Notes under the pieces: generated by a model
What the model saw: only the letters and a program-made list of their open reading frames with translations
Database searches by the model: none
What the model was told of the DNA's origin: nothing
Shown here: piece by piece, positions 45,788-55,789 of the stretch
How the letters are laid out: every line of letters begins with the position of its first letter
Position numbering within the stretch: position 1 is the stretch's first letter
Position numbers and translations under genes: made by a program
Origin: Mucilaginibacter frigoritolerans
GTDB lineage: Bacteria; Bacteroidota; Bacteroidia; Sphingobacteriales; Sphingobacteriaceae
Reading direction: 5' to 3'
DNA: 64,000 bases
Assembly (NCBI RefSeq): GCF_007830615.1
Contig: NZ_VLLI01000001.1
Span: forward strand, 248,001-312,000

Positions 45788-48049
45788 CTATTTTATAATT
45801 ACCACATAGCCGGAAAGCCTTATTGAAGTTCCATCGTTCAGGTTAATAATATAATAATAGGTTCCAAAAGGAAGTGGCTGATTGTTATATTTTCCATCCC
45901 AGGCCTGGCCGTAGCCTCGGGAGTGATACAAATGCTGTCCATAGCGATCATAAATTTCCACGGTGCAGTTGGGATAATATTGCAGGTCCTTAATATCCCA
46001 TAAGTCGTTTACTCCATCGCCATTAGGAGTAAAAGCATTAGGCACTTTGATGTTTTGTGGATCGGTGTAAATTGTTAGTATACCCGGTAAATAGTTTATT
46101 ATATAATTGGGAGATGCTGCGCCGTACACAATAATCGGGTACTGACCTATGGGCGAGGTGAATAAAGCATCAGTTGATACCACAGGTAAAATGGTAAGTT
46201 GGGTGGGGCCTTCGTTATTGACAAATCCTGTATAAGTTACTGTAAGCGTTGGGTTAGGCGTAGCAAAAGCCCTGGATATATTATTGGCAGTAATGAGAAG
46301 TGATGCCTGATTAACGGTAATAGCGGCAGGAATATAAGTAATGTTATAATTGCTGGCATTAAAACTACCGCCGGTAGCTGCTGACGGTACTATAGAAGTG
46401 TTATAAATGCCAACAGGATCACCAGATGCTGCACCATAACCGAATGTTAGGGTAACATTCCCCACAGTCTCGCCGTTTTGTAACCCAACTGTTGTGAAGG
46501 CGGTGGATCCTGTAATGCCTGCTAATAAAGCTCCGTAAATTTTATTTACAGGCAAAGCAGTAATGGTAAGTGCCGCCGGTGTAACTTTACCTATTAATGG
46601 TACATTGATATTACCTGTTCCGGTACTGTTCAATATCAGGTTTCCGGTATAATTGCCTACAGGCGTAATTGCAGCGAGGCGGATGTAAATTGTTGTTGCT
46701 GATACTGTTCCAACGGCATCTGGGTTAAGTGTAACGGTGTTACCGAAGCTGATGTTATCGATGCTGATTTCAAATCCAGTAGGAGGGGTAACGATAATTG
46801 CGGCAGAAATGTTCGTGCCAGATACCTGTATATTAGTAGCTGTAGATGGAGTACCATAAACAGTTTGCAGCATTGATGGAATCCCGGTATATTCAATTAC
46901 CGGTGGTGGCGGATCAACAGTGAGATTGCCGGATTGATAAGTAATGACATAATTATCAGGCGAAAAAGTCCCCCCCGCGGCATCCAAGGGGATAACAGAA
47001 CCGGCATATAATCCCGGCGCAGATGATGCAGGTGCTCCCGCATTATAGCTGATACTTACATCGCCTATCGTTTCATTATTCACTAAACCTGATACGGTAA
47101 AATTAGTTGAAGCCGGCACATTTGTTAATGCAGTGCCATAAGGCTTACTGACATTGTTAGCCGTTATCGTAATTGGTGCCGGTAACACCACAAGGTCAAC
47201 AGGAAAGTAATTGATGGCGTAATTGCCTGGCAGGAAACCGTTTTGACCTTCAAGGTCAGACAGTGTTACCGAACCCGTGTAAGTTCCTACTGGTGCAGTG
47301 GCAGAAGCACCGCTGCCAAATGAAAATGTGATAGAGTAAAAAGTATTGCCATTACGAAAGCCGGCCAAATCATAAGTAAACCCAGGGGTATTGTAATAGA
47401 ATGTAGTGTTAGTGAGTACATCGCCGTATGTTTTGCCGACAGTACCGGTAACGTTTATAATAGCAGGCGATACAATACTATTGGGCATATTTACATTGAC
47501 ACTTGTAGCGCCATTGCTGCTTAGTACAATGTTGCCACTGTAAGCACCGGCGTTAGTTATTGCTGCTAACCTTATATAAATAGTAAATGGGCCAGTGGTA
47601 CCTGCGCCGCCAACCGTAACAGTGCTGCTAAAATTTATATTATCTGTACTCACTTCAAATCCGGGTGGTGGTGTTACCGTAATACCTGTTGATAGGCTTG
47701 CACCTGATACCGTAAAACTTGCAGATATAGACGGTATACCATAGGATGTATTAACGGCATAAGGACTGCCCGATTCGATAATGGTAGGTACAAGAGCCAG
47801 AACTTTTGGTGAAAATGTTGATGGTATACCAGGACGGGTACTGCTACTGGCAATTGGCTTGTTGGAAATGATAGGATTTAAGCCTACCGGAATATCCAGC
47901 TGATCACTAATAGGTGTATTGTTAACCAGGGTGTTACTGATTTGGCTTGCATCAGATGAAATCCTAACTGTTATATTTTGCCCATATAATAGCAGTGATT
48001 TTAAACAAAAGAGGTAAATAAGGCTGATTACCAATATCTTATTGTGCAT
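45788..48049 (-). CDS. Type IX-secreted MBG-repeat protein with CHU_C-type sorting domain
   Basis: The 753-residue protein has a signal peptide (LIYLFCLKSLLLYGQ). It then holds alternating beta modules: two TPPPGFEVSTDNINF/TPPTGFEISIDNISF type domains and several MBG repeats marked by NVSKPYG, VNKIYG and NNISRAFATPNPTLTVTYTGF. The last 85 residues (VPNAFTPNGDGVNDLWDI, VEIYDRYGQHLYHS, WDGKYNNQPLPFGTYYYII) form a type B (gliding-motility-associated) sorting domain. It should pass through the type IX system to the surface. Such proteins are likely adhesins. The MBG modules are candidates for recombination. Confidence 0.88.
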   Translation of the reverse strand: MHNKILVISLIYLFCLKSLLLYGQNITVRISSDASQISNTLVNNTPISDQLDIPVGLNPIISNKPIASSSTRPGIPSTFSPKVLALVPTIIESGSPYAVNTSYGIPSISASFTVSGASLSTGITVTPPPGFEVSTDNINFSSTVTVGGAGTTGPFTIYIRLAAITNAGAYSGNIVLSSNGATSVNVNMPNSIVSPAIINVTGTVGKTYGDVLTNTTFYYNTPGFTYDLAGFRNGNTFYSITFSFGSGASATAPVGTYTGSVTLSDLEGQNGFLPGNYAINYFPVDLVVLPAPITITANNVSKPYGTALTNVPASTNFTVSGLVNNETIGDVSISYNAGAPASSAPGLYAGSVIPLDAAGGTFSPDNYVITYQSGNLTVDPPPPVIEYTGIPSMLQTVYGTPSTATNIQVSGTNISAAIIVTPPTGFEISIDNISFGNTVTLNPDAVGTVSATTIYIRLAAITPVGNYTGNLILNSTGTGNINVPLIGKVTPAALTITALPVNKIYGALLAGITGSTAFTTVGLQNGETVGNVTLTFGYGAASGDPVGIYNTSIVPSAATGGSFNASNYNITYIPAAITVNQASLLITANNISRAFATPNPTLTVTYTGFVNNEGPTQLTILPVVSTDALFTSPIGQYPIIVYGAASPNYIINYLPGILTIYTDPQNIKVPNAFTPNGDGVNDLWDIKDLQYYPNCTVEIYDRYGQHLYHSRGYGQAWDGKYNNQPLPFGTYYYIINLNDGTSIRLSGYVVIIK

Positions 48050-48087
48050 AGTTCAGGCATGGCATGTTACGACTTCGAAGATAGGAT

Positions 48088-48243
48088 TTATTTATTTGTC
48101 ATTGTAAATTCATACCAGGCTTTTTTGTCAGCAGGGGCGTTTTCTGTTGCCAGTAACACCGCACCACCCCATTCGCCGCCAAGACCTAATCCCTGTCCAA
48201 AACGAAACAAGGCTAATAATATCGGGGCCGCAATACCTAAGCT
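48088..48243 (-). pseudogene. Remnant of an MHS-type MFS transporter
   Basis: The minus strand encodes, in one frame, LGIAAPILLALFRFGQGLGL and then GGEWGGAVLLATENAPADKK before ending at a TAA (48088-48090) after WYEFTMTNK. This is the middle of an MHS transporter, around membrane segments 4-5. No other part of the gene is left on either side. It differs from the live MFS gene at 913. About 50 codons survive, so this is a relic left by deletion. Confidence 0.8.
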
Positions 48244-48679
48244 GTAGTTGGATCGCTCCCTGGGAAAAACAGCTTAGGGAATACCAGTACCGGTGGCTTG
48301 CTGGTTCATAACTCCAAACATATCAAATTTGAACGAATGCTCCAATTAGATAGGGATTGTACTGTCCCACGAATATATGACACAGTAGAAACACACCGGG
48401 CAAGGCGAAACACACAATCGTTATAAATTAATAAGTTAAGCTGCCAGGATGGGCCAGGTTGGGCTAACCTGGGACAAAAAATGACAATTTTTTTTTGAAA
48501 TTGCTGTCAGGGCTAAGTTGCTTCGGGACAGTATAATTATCTGTGTAGTTATAAACTACTTGCATGCTGATCTGTAGATATAATCCACGGACGGCGGGGA
48601 TTACAGATGTTCAGCTCGATAGTTTTCGTGGATCTAAAATCAAACATGAATAAAAATTATAGCTTACAGTAAGGTCGAT
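48244..48679. other. Gene-free, structured gap between the transporter relic and the NTPase gene
   Basis: No coding frame is convincing. Visible structure: CCAGGTT/AACCTGG hairpin (48454-48472); CAATTT/AAATTG (48485-48502) around a T run; two competing hairpins, ATCTGTA (48570-48576) with TACAGAT (48602-48608) and ATCCACG (48583-48589) with CGTGGAT (48627-48633). The last pair could form mutually exclusive folds. They lie downstream of the NTPase gene, so they may be part of its 3' end or a small RNA. Confidence 0.4.
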
Positions 48680-51600
48680 TTATTTTTGAAAGGTCGAGAT
48701 GCGGATGCCTTTTTTCTCGTCCGTTCGCTTCGATATGTATTCCAGTGTCTTTAAGTTATTGACAAAATAGTTGTTTTCTTCATCATAGGGTAGTAGTGGA
48801 CGCCGACCTTTTATAGCAATCTCTGAATAAGGCGGTTGCAGTAGTTGTAATATGGGGGTCACTTCGGCGATTGAAAAACTTTTAAAGTTCATATTAAATA
48901 ATTTGATCCGCTCTGATAACATGAGCGCTTTGGTTAAAACCGCCATCAAGGTTTTCTTTTGTAGCTTGAATGTTGTATATGTGATAGCAAGTCGACCTAC
49001 TATGTTAAGGAGGGTCGTATTCACAATTACAAGGTTTTCATCTACGGAATAAAGAATAACCAGCTTTTGACCAATATCAAACCTATCAGACCTTAATAAC
49101 TTAATTAGATCTTCGGCATCAAGCGGGTAGTTTTCGATATTTATGATAAAAGATTCTTTTTGACCCTCTGCTAATCCGATATGCTGACTTTCGAAGTTAG
49201 TTTTCAAAGAAGCAAAATTTTCAGGAGAAAGTAACACTAAGTTATTTTCAATCAGAATTTCTGTATGGTCTTCATCTATTTCTGCGAAATCTGGTTCCGG
49301 TTCAATTTCCGGTATTGATTTAACGAGAAATTCGAACGCCTTGGCTGTAATTGATGGTGCCCTGAGTAATGCGGCGATTAATAAGTGTTCATTTTCAACG
49401 GAAGGCTCGTTATTTGTAATTAAATCTTTGCTCAAGGCTTCAGCATTTGACAAGTGATTTAAAAACAAAATAGCCTGATCTGTTAATGCATTCTCATTAT
49501 ATTCAAAAGTGTGAAGGATATTATCCCATACTGGAGCCACACGTAGAGAGTGCAACAGAAGTGCGTCGAGTTCACTAGTTCCAGATTGATCTAACCGAGA
49601 AATAATAGCTGTGGTTTTATCCAAAATAGCTTTTTTGTCCTCAATTTCAAGATCTTCTTTGTTAAGAAGTTCGATGAGTGTTTCTTCAGGTTCCAAGGTA
49701 TTGGCCTCTAAGGTCAAGTAAACCATGGCGACATATTCCGCTATGTTTTCATTTACATATGTAATTAATTGTGAAGCCTCAGAAGTTTGTATCGCCTCAT
49801 AATTCGCTTTATCAAAACTGTTTTCATCGTAGATACCTTTCGCTTGAGTAACTCTGCGAAGCATTGTTTCGTTCAGATCATAAGCATTTTTTTCATAAAT
49901 ACAATCAACTGGGCTTTCCGGAGCATCTGCTAAAATTATATCTGTGAATTTTATTTTTAGAGCAGTAATGACAATTTCAATTTTCTCAGGATGAGTTAAA
50001 TCAGAAAGCAAGCTTTGACGACTTATTAGAACGTTTTCTAGGTTGCTATCCTTTGCCATTTTTTCAATGTCTTCCAGATCTGCATAACTTATAATATGAT
50101 CCAAATACTTGAACTTGAGTTCGTCCGAAAGCGCACTTTGCTGACTGATGACACGCCAGAACTGTGGCCAGGCTTTTGCGATTTTATTAATGAACTCTTC
50201 AATGTTTACGGCGGTGTCGATAAAGCCGTCTATGAATTTCAAAGATTCTTTCGAGGCAAGCTTTAGTAGTTGAAGTGTTGCACTAGTCTGGGAATCATAT
50301 TTTTTAGTCGATAGCAAGAAATCTAAAAGGGAATAGTTTAAGGTATAAGCTTGTTCAAAATCATTCATTCCAATTTTGGGAACCAATTTTTCCAAATGCC
50401 GTAATTGAAAATCAAAATCCGTCACTACCTGGCTTTTTACATTTAGTAAGAAATCGCGGTCATCTTTTGTGATTGACCCCTCATAAAATATTGAAATATA
50501 ATCCAAATACTCTTCATCAATGTGACCTGCTCTCAGTAAGACATTTAACAACAACGCCTTTTTCTTGTCTTCAATTTCAATTTTTAAAGCCCCTGTGGCC
50601 ATAAACTCCTTTAACCTTAGATGTCTTGCGCTCGTTTTCTTTTTTTCTTTTTCGATTATCTGACGTCTTAAAGTGGCAATGTTACTGTCACTGTCTTTGG
50701 TAATTTCGGCAACCCGTTCCTCATAGGTTCTTTTTGGATCGACTTCTTTCTCAATCGTTTTGAAATCAATATCAACCAAAGCGTTTGAAAAGTTGTAAGA
50801 ATTACTCCATTGAATAAACGCGAAATTATTATAACGCAATTTTTTGTCAATTAGTAATTGGAAAAGCTTCGCATCAGCCACATCCTCAAGTGAGTATTGC
50901 TTATCAATATGGTAAAATCCATGAAAGTATTGAAGGTGCTTTGGATAGCGAACTAAATACAACATTCTCAAATCTTTTATGTCGGTGACTTTAAGTTCAG
51001 ACAAACGTTTTACTTCTTCTTTGAGGGCCTCGATTTCTTCGCCTATTTGCTTTTGTAAATTGCCTACATGTGTTTGTTTATTTGCAAAAACTTTGTACAA
51101 TTCACCATCACGGTTGCTGAGCTTGACAAAGTCGTTCGGAAAAATATTTTTGTAAACAATCATGCTCAGTAATTTATTCTGACTGAGCTTTTCATCAAGC
51201 AATCCTTTGTAAAGATGGTATTCATTCGTAATGTTATATAATAATCGCATATCGTCAACGAACAATCCGATATCGTCGATCAAATCATCAGAAATGTCAT
51301 ATTTATTCTCCTGTACGATCTTTAACAGTTTATTATTCGAGTTTGATGAATTTATAACCGGGATAACTGGAATAATAAAGTCAAAAAACTTTGTGCGATC
51401 CTTATCCTGAAACATATCATCGCGCACCGCATAAACGAATGTCACATCCTTCTTGACCTTTTTTGAATTATTGATTAGCAGATTTAGCTCGCGTAACTTT
51501 GTGAATATTTCTGTTTGCTCAAATCGGTCCAGATCTTCAATGATCACAACGTCATAGGGCGTGACTTCAAAAAAATACAAGATCTCATCAAGGTGATTAT

Positions 51601-52354
51601 TAAGGATTGATTTACTGATGCCCTCATCAATTTCAATCTCAGCGTCCTTGAATTTCAGTTTGCTCACTTTCACGCTATTTAGCAAACGTATAGAGCGATA
51701 CAAAACGTAAAAGATACCGAGAATAAAAACGGCTAAGCTGATGTAATGAACGGTTAATTTATGAGCCTGCGTTATTGTGATTCCGAACAATTTATAAAAT
51801 TGCTCACTGCTAAAAAGGTTAAAGCCACAAAACAACAACAGTAAAATACTTATTGCCATTCCAATTAAATAAGTTCTTTTGAAACTTCGGATTTTTTTGA
51901 ACCTTGAGTCAGGAATTTTACTGTCTTTCTCGTGGTAGAATATTTGCTGGAGTATGCTTAGTTCGATAAGCCTCAGCAAATCTTTGGTCTCATCTCTGAG
52001 TTCTTTTGTTTTTTTACCTTTTTTGTTAATCTGCTTAAGTTCTTCTTTGAACGTAGCAAGCGAAAGATTTAAAAACTTGAATTGCTTTTTATGTTGCGTT
52101 TGAAAGGTCTTTAGGATACTGCTCTTTCCCGATCCGTAAGGACCTGTTAGCGCAATGTTCTTAATATCCTGAATTTTACGATTTTGTAAAGCCCACAGTA
52201 GTGCGTCCGTATATTGTCCTTCTTCAACAGTCCCGATTGGAGAAAGAGAATGATAAGGGTAACTTATATTTTGATCTTCAGCAACAGCTGTCTTACGATA
52301 TTTTTGAAGAAGTTTTATAAACCTGTCAAGCAGGTGAAGCAGCCATGATTTCAT
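48680..52354 (-). CDS. YobI/KAP-like membrane-anchored P-loop NTPase
   Basis: The 1224-residue protein begins with a short amphipathic segment. The motif HSLSPIGTVEEGQYTDALLW leads into Walker A, LTGPYGSGKSS (residues 69-79). Two membrane segments lie near 162-180 and 204-220. Walker B with the KAP signature is VVIIEDLDRFEQ (269-280). Then come FVYAVRDDMF (306-315) and KFFDFIIPVIPVIN (322-335). The remaining 850 residues are mostly helical with no known catalytic motif, and look like a sensor or scaffold. This matches the YobI-like branch of the KAP NTPases, many of which are tied to phage or toxin defence. It stands alone next to a gene relic. Confidence 0.85.
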   Translation of the reverse strand: MKSWLLHLLDRFIKLLQKYRKTAVAEDQNISYPYHSLSPIGTVEEGQYTDALLWALQNRKIQDIKNIALTGPYGSGKSSILKTFQTQHKKQFKFLNLSLATFKEELKQINKKGKKTKELRDETKDLLRLIELSILQQIFYHEKDSKIPDSRFKKIRSFKRTYLIGMAISILLLLFCGFNLFSSEQFYKLFGITITQAHKLTVHYISLAVFILGIFYVLYRSIRLLNSVKVSKLKFKDAEIEIDEGISKSILNNHLDEILYFFEVTPYDVVIIEDLDRFEQTEIFTKLRELNLLINNSKKVKKDVTFVYAVRDDMFQDKDRTKFFDFIIPVIPVINSSNSNNKLLKIVQENKYDISDDLIDDIGLFVDDMRLLYNITNEYHLYKGLLDEKLSQNKLLSMIVYKNIFPNDFVKLSNRDGELYKVFANKQTHVGNLQKQIGEEIEALKEEVKRLSELKVTDIKDLRMLYLVRYPKHLQYFHGFYHIDKQYSLEDVADAKLFQLLIDKKLRYNNFAFIQWSNSYNFSNALVDIDFKTIEKEVDPKRTYEERVAEITKDSDSNIATLRRQIIEKEKKKTSARHLRLKEFMATGALKIEIEDKKKALLLNVLLRAGHIDEEYLDYISIFYEGSITKDDRDFLLNVKSQVVTDFDFQLRHLEKLVPKIGMNDFEQAYTLNYSLLDFLLSTKKYDSQTSATLQLLKLASKESLKFIDGFIDTAVNIEEFINKIAKAWPQFWRVISQQSALSDELKFKYLDHIISYADLEDIEKMAKDSNLENVLISRQSLLSDLTHPEKIEIVITALKIKFTDIILADAPESPVDCIYEKNAYDLNETMLRRVTQAKGIYDENSFDKANYEAIQTSEASQLITYVNENIAEYVAMVYLTLEANTLEPEETLIELLNKEDLEIEDKKAILDKTTAIISRLDQSGTSELDALLLHSLRVAPVWDNILHTFEYNENALTDQAILFLNHLSNAEALSKDLITNNEPSVENEHLLIAALLRAPSITAKAFEFLVKSIPEIEPEPDFAEIDEDHTEILIENNLVLLSPENFASLKTNFESQHIGLAEGQKESFIINIENYPLDAEDLIKLLRSDRFDIGQKLVILYSVDENLVIVNTTLLNIVGRLAITYTTFKLQKKTLMAVLTKALMLSERIKLFNMNFKSFSIAEVTPILQLLQPPYSEIAIKGRRPLLPYDEENNYFVNNLKTLEYISKRTDEKKGIRISTFQK

Positions 52355-52525
52355 GTGATAACAATAGGTTAAACCCGTTAAGATTATAAAGTTACAACCT
52401 TTTCATGAGCTTGCGAATTGTGTTAGTATTCTGCTAATCTAAAGACCAGAATAGTGAGCGTTAATAGCCCCACCTGTCTGATTTAACCCCCGCCAATTGT
52501 ACCAATCACATCTACACCACAAAAC

Positions 52526-52559
52526 AAAAAAGTCCCCAACATTCCAACTAAAGACTTTT
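52526..52559 (-). terminator. Terminator of the TlpA-like gene
   Basis: AAAAGTC (52528-52534) pairs with GACTTTT (52553-52559). The inner part also pairs through G-T pairs on the minus strand, and T residues follow. It lies 17 bases after the TlpA-like stop codon. Confidence 0.65.
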
Positions 52560-52575
52560 AGCCTCCAAAAAAGTA

Positions 52576-53715
52576 CTACTTCATCAGCTCTGCCAGTTTG
52601 CTTTCCAGCTCTTTGCCCCGAAGATTTTTAGCAATAATCCTTCCGTTCTTATCCAGCAGGAAACTATTCGGGATAGCGGTTACGGTATACAACGCAGCTG
52701 TTGGCCCTCCATATCCATTCAAATCACAAACATTTCCCCAGGTATATCCATCCTGCCTGATGGCGTTCTTCCACTGTGCAGTATTTTTATCGATGGAGAC
52801 ACTTAATATTGTAAATCCTTTGTCCTTATATTGATTGTATAACCTTACTAATGTAGGGCTTTCTTCCCGGCAGGGAGGGCACCATGAGGCCCAGAATTCA
52901 ACAAATGTGTATTTACCGCGATAGTCTTTAAGATCGACTTTCTTGCCTGCCGTATCGGTTGAAACAAAACCTGGCGCTATAGCACCGATGGCAATCCGTT
53001 TGGTGGCATTAACCTTATTCACCAGTTGCCGGGTAAGATCATAATTAGGATATTTTTGCTGAAAGATCGATACCATCTGATTCATCAGCGTAGTATCGGT
53101 TTCTGAGTTCCAGCGTATACTATGATGTACTGCTGCAAGCGAATTAATAAAAAAGGGCTGTTCTACCCATTGCGCCAGTTCCGCTTTATAATTTTGAGAT
53201 GCTTTTTCATGCTCCACATTCCAATATTCTATCCGCGCTTTGTCAGCGCTTTTAACCGCAACTGCCGAGGAATCATAGGTCCGTCTTAAATACTTATTGA
53301 ATACAATTTTCCGGTTTGCTTCATAATCAATCAAATATTGTGTTTCCTTTGAGCCCGTAACCTCAATACGGTCTTTGTTAATCTTAAGAGCGATTTTGTC
53401 ACCAGGTTTAGCCAATACCTGAACCAAACTTGAATTGTCCACCCCCAGATCATATATTTCCGGCTCTTTTAACTTAATGGTAAGGGTAAATTTACCATCC
53501 TGACTGATCGGGGCCTCCTCTACAACTTTGTCATTCCGGGTTTCATAATTGATCAGGGTGAGTTTGATGGATCTACCAAAAAATTCTGATGAGGTTGTGC
53601 CGGTAACGATTGCTTGTTGCGCAGATACACCTATTGATACAAATAGTAAAATTAGGAGCATCCCCATTGTAACCGTACTATTTATTTTTGACTTTGGAGA
53701 AGGAGAAGTTATCAT
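52576..53715 (-). CDS. TlpA/ResA-like thiol-disulfide oxidoreductase with DUF4369-type N-terminus
   Basis: Reading from the ATG at 53715 gives 379 residues. A signal peptide (TMGMLLILLFVSIGVSAQ) is followed by a beta-rich DUF4369-like domain (about 30-120), a helical linker and a thioredoxin domain (about 245-379). The redox motif is WCPPC within FVEFWASWCPPCREES. It would reduce or form disulfides in the periplasm. The layout is common in Bacteroidota. A TTG at 53739 could add eight residues but has no support. Confidence 0.88.
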   Translation of the reverse strand: MITSPSPKSKINSTVTMGMLLILLFVSIGVSAQQAIVTGTTSSEFFGRSIKLTLINYETRNDKVVEEAPISQDGKFTLTIKLKEPEIYDLGVDNSSLVQVLAKPGDKIALKINKDRIEVTGSKETQYLIDYEANRKIVFNKYLRRTYDSSAVAVKSADKARIEYWNVEHEKASQNYKAELAQWVEQPFFINSLAAVHHSIRWNSETDTTLMNQMVSIFQQKYPNYDLTRQLVNKVNATKRIAIGAIAPGFVSTDTAGKKVDLKDYRGKYTFVEFWASWCPPCREESPTLVRLYNQYKDKGFTILSVSIDKNTAQWKNAIRQDGYTWGNVCDLNGYGGPTAALYTVTAIPNSFLLDKNGRIIAKNLRGKELESKLAELMK

Positions 53716-53987
53716 GATTATATTTTTATAAAAAAACAAGAGTTTTATTTTATAAAAGTAAAGAACATTTATGTGATTAAATGATGGAAAAGTTACTAAT
53801 AAGTCAAATCTTCTTCGCTGTCCGAAGTTTTCAATTTCGGACGATTATGCCTGTAGATTACATCTACATCTATGGCTGAAAAATTATAAACGTTTTTATC
53901 CGAATGTGATTTAACACCTTTTAACTTGTTTTAACAATAACATCAAGTAATAACGCCGATCTTTATGTTCAAAATCAGCAGTCAATT

Positions 53988-54419
53988 ATGAAAAACTGTA
54001 TTTTGTTATTGTTACTGAGCCTCTCAATACAAATGGCATCAGCCCAGGAAGCTGATATCAAAAAACTCAAGGAGCTGAATGAAAAATGGATTGCTTCCTT
54101 TATCACCCGCGACACTGCAACTATGTGTGGCATCTATGCAGATGATATGGAGTTGGTCTCTCCCGGCGGGAAAATATTTCATAAAACAGATCTTTTGAAG
54201 AACCTTTTATCTCCAGATCAGGAATTCTTTTCTTCCAAAGTTGATAGCGTCCGCGTGCGGATTTTTGGCAATATCGGTCTGGTGAACGCCACCTCCACTG
54301 TACACGGTAAAGCTGCGCAAAAAGAGTTTACGGTTATTACATGTTATTTGGATGTATATGAAAAACGTAATGGCCGCTGGTATGCAGTTGCATCCCAGGT
54401 GACAGTTCCCGACAATTAA
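53988..54419 (+). CDS. Exported NTF2-like (DUF4440/SnoaL-type) protein
   Basis: The 143-residue protein has a signal peptide (ILLLLLSLSIQMASAQ). It then has one NTF2-like cone fold: LKELNEKWIASFITRDTATM, GIYADDMELVSPGGKIFHK and the late strands VNATSTVHGKA, VITCYLDVYEKRNGRWYAVASQVT. Such proteins bind or isomerise small ligands. The function is unknown. A hairpin GTCCGAA/TTCGGAC (53820-53842) lies in the divergent control region upstream. Confidence 0.8.
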   Translation: MKNCILLLLLSLSIQMASAQEADIKKLKELNEKWIASFITRDTATMCGIYADDMELVSPGGKIFHKTDLLKNLLSPDQEFFSSKVDSVRVRIFGNIGLVNATSTVHGKAAQKEFTVITCYLDVYEKRNGRWYAVASQVTVPDN

Positions 54420-54467
54420 TGAATTGTTCGTGCCCCGCTGTCTGATTTTTAACTTCGGCCAACTTTC

Positions 54468-55607
54468 TCACCTGTCGCTTCGCTCTTCCATATTCAAATC
54501 GTTATCGAATGGGCTTTTGGTAAACGGATAAATTGATTGCTTTAGAAAGCCTTTGGGATAATTTCCCTCGTGTACACCGGTGCCTGCTGGCCATTCTTTG
54601 CCCGGCAGATAATAGGTGCCAAAAATAATATCGATCAAAGGAAAAATTGAGGCAAAATTATGGCCGTAATACTTCGGATCTTCGCAATGGTGCCAATGAT
54701 GGTATTGGGGTGTAGTGAAAATATACTTTATAAAGCCGAAATTAACACGGGTATTTGCGTGTATAAGCACCGCATGTATGGCGATAAAAATGATGTAAAC
54801 ATTAAAAACGGTTGTTGAAAAGCCCAGTACATACAATGGTATGAAAGTCATTGCCCTGGTAAAAAATATATCCATAAAATGAGTGCGGCTGCCTGCCAGC
54901 CAATCCATATGTTGTGTAGAGTGGTGAATGGAATGGAAACGCCATAAATAAACCCGTGTATGGAAAAACCTGTGCGCCCAATACTGAAACAAGTCTGTTG
55001 TGAAAAAAGCAAGGAGTAATCCTGCAATAAAAGGCAGGTTTTGTACCCATAAATGTAACTTATCCAGACCTATCCATCCAAAAAACAATATTGCGGGCTT
55101 TTGAGTAACAATGCCAAAAAACTGGATGAACAAATGACTTATAACAAAATACATCAGGTCGGTACGCCACTCTTCATGAAACTTGGTTTGGAATTTATTT
55201 TTAGGAAAAAATAACTCCAGAGGGATAAAAATTACTGTCATTAAAAGCAAGTCGAGTAACATCCAATCTAACCCAAAGTGCCAACTCACTTTTTCAACAC
55301 TCCGGCCCTGTACGGTAAAGGCACCCATTAATATGGCTAAACCCGCAATACCCGATCCTAATAAAGCGAGTGTGAACTTTTTGCTTAGTATGATGCTAAG
55401 CAGAGCAAAAAAAAATGCAGCTATGATACCGGATGCCATTAAAATTTGCACACTTTCCTTAGTGTAGATATTTCTAAACTCGGGTGTGGTTAATTGTTCC
55501 GGGTAACGGAAACAAAAAATCCCTAATAACACCAATACGGCTAAAAAAATAGATATATATCCACTTATCTGCCCTTCCCCAATCTTCAGCCTTTCTCTTT
55601 TCGACAT
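54468..55607 (-). CDS. Sterol desaturase/fatty acid hydroxylase family membrane enzyme
   Basis: The 379-residue protein has about six to seven membrane segments. It carries the di-iron histidine motifs of the family: HRFFHTRVYLWRFHSIHHS and, later, HANTRV and HHWHH. It hydroxylates or desaturates a lipid in the membrane, probably a fatty acid or hopanoid/carotenoid-like substrate. The N-terminal 130 residues with four extra segments are longer than in the minimal family. An ATTGTG-T-CACAAT dyad lies at 55642-55654 upstream and could be a regulator site. Confidence 0.87.
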   Translation of the reverse strand: MSKRERLKIGEGQISGYISIFLAVLVLLGIFCFRYPEQLTTPEFRNIYTKESVQILMASGIIAAFFFALLSIILSKKFTLALLGSGIAGLAILMGAFTVQGRSVEKVSWHFGLDWMLLDLLLMTVIFIPLELFFPKNKFQTKFHEEWRTDLMYFVISHLFIQFFGIVTQKPAILFFGWIGLDKLHLWVQNLPFIAGLLLAFFTTDLFQYWAHRFFHTRVYLWRFHSIHHSTQHMDWLAGSRTHFMDIFFTRAMTFIPLYVLGFSTTVFNVYIIFIAIHAVLIHANTRVNFGFIKYIFTTPQYHHWHHCEDPKYYGHNFASIFPLIDIIFGTYYLPGKEWPAGTGVHEGNYPKGFLKQSIYPFTKSPFDNDLNMEERSDR

Positions 55608-55789
55608 GTTTTTAAATTATCCGACAAAAAATATTAATTAAATTGTGTCACAATCTAATCAATATACTCAGAAGTACAAACAGGATTGACTATATGCGCG
55701 GTATTCAGCCTTTTAGTGAGTATTATCACCGCACTATTAACTATACAAAAAGCCTCTAATCTCGCGTGTAAAGATTTCTCGCTTAATAA

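Noticed and set aside
48044..48247. Plus-strand 67-codon frame in the gap after the MBG protein.
   Set aside because: The minus strand of the same stretch encodes a clear transporter fragment, so the plus frame is a shadow of the relic.
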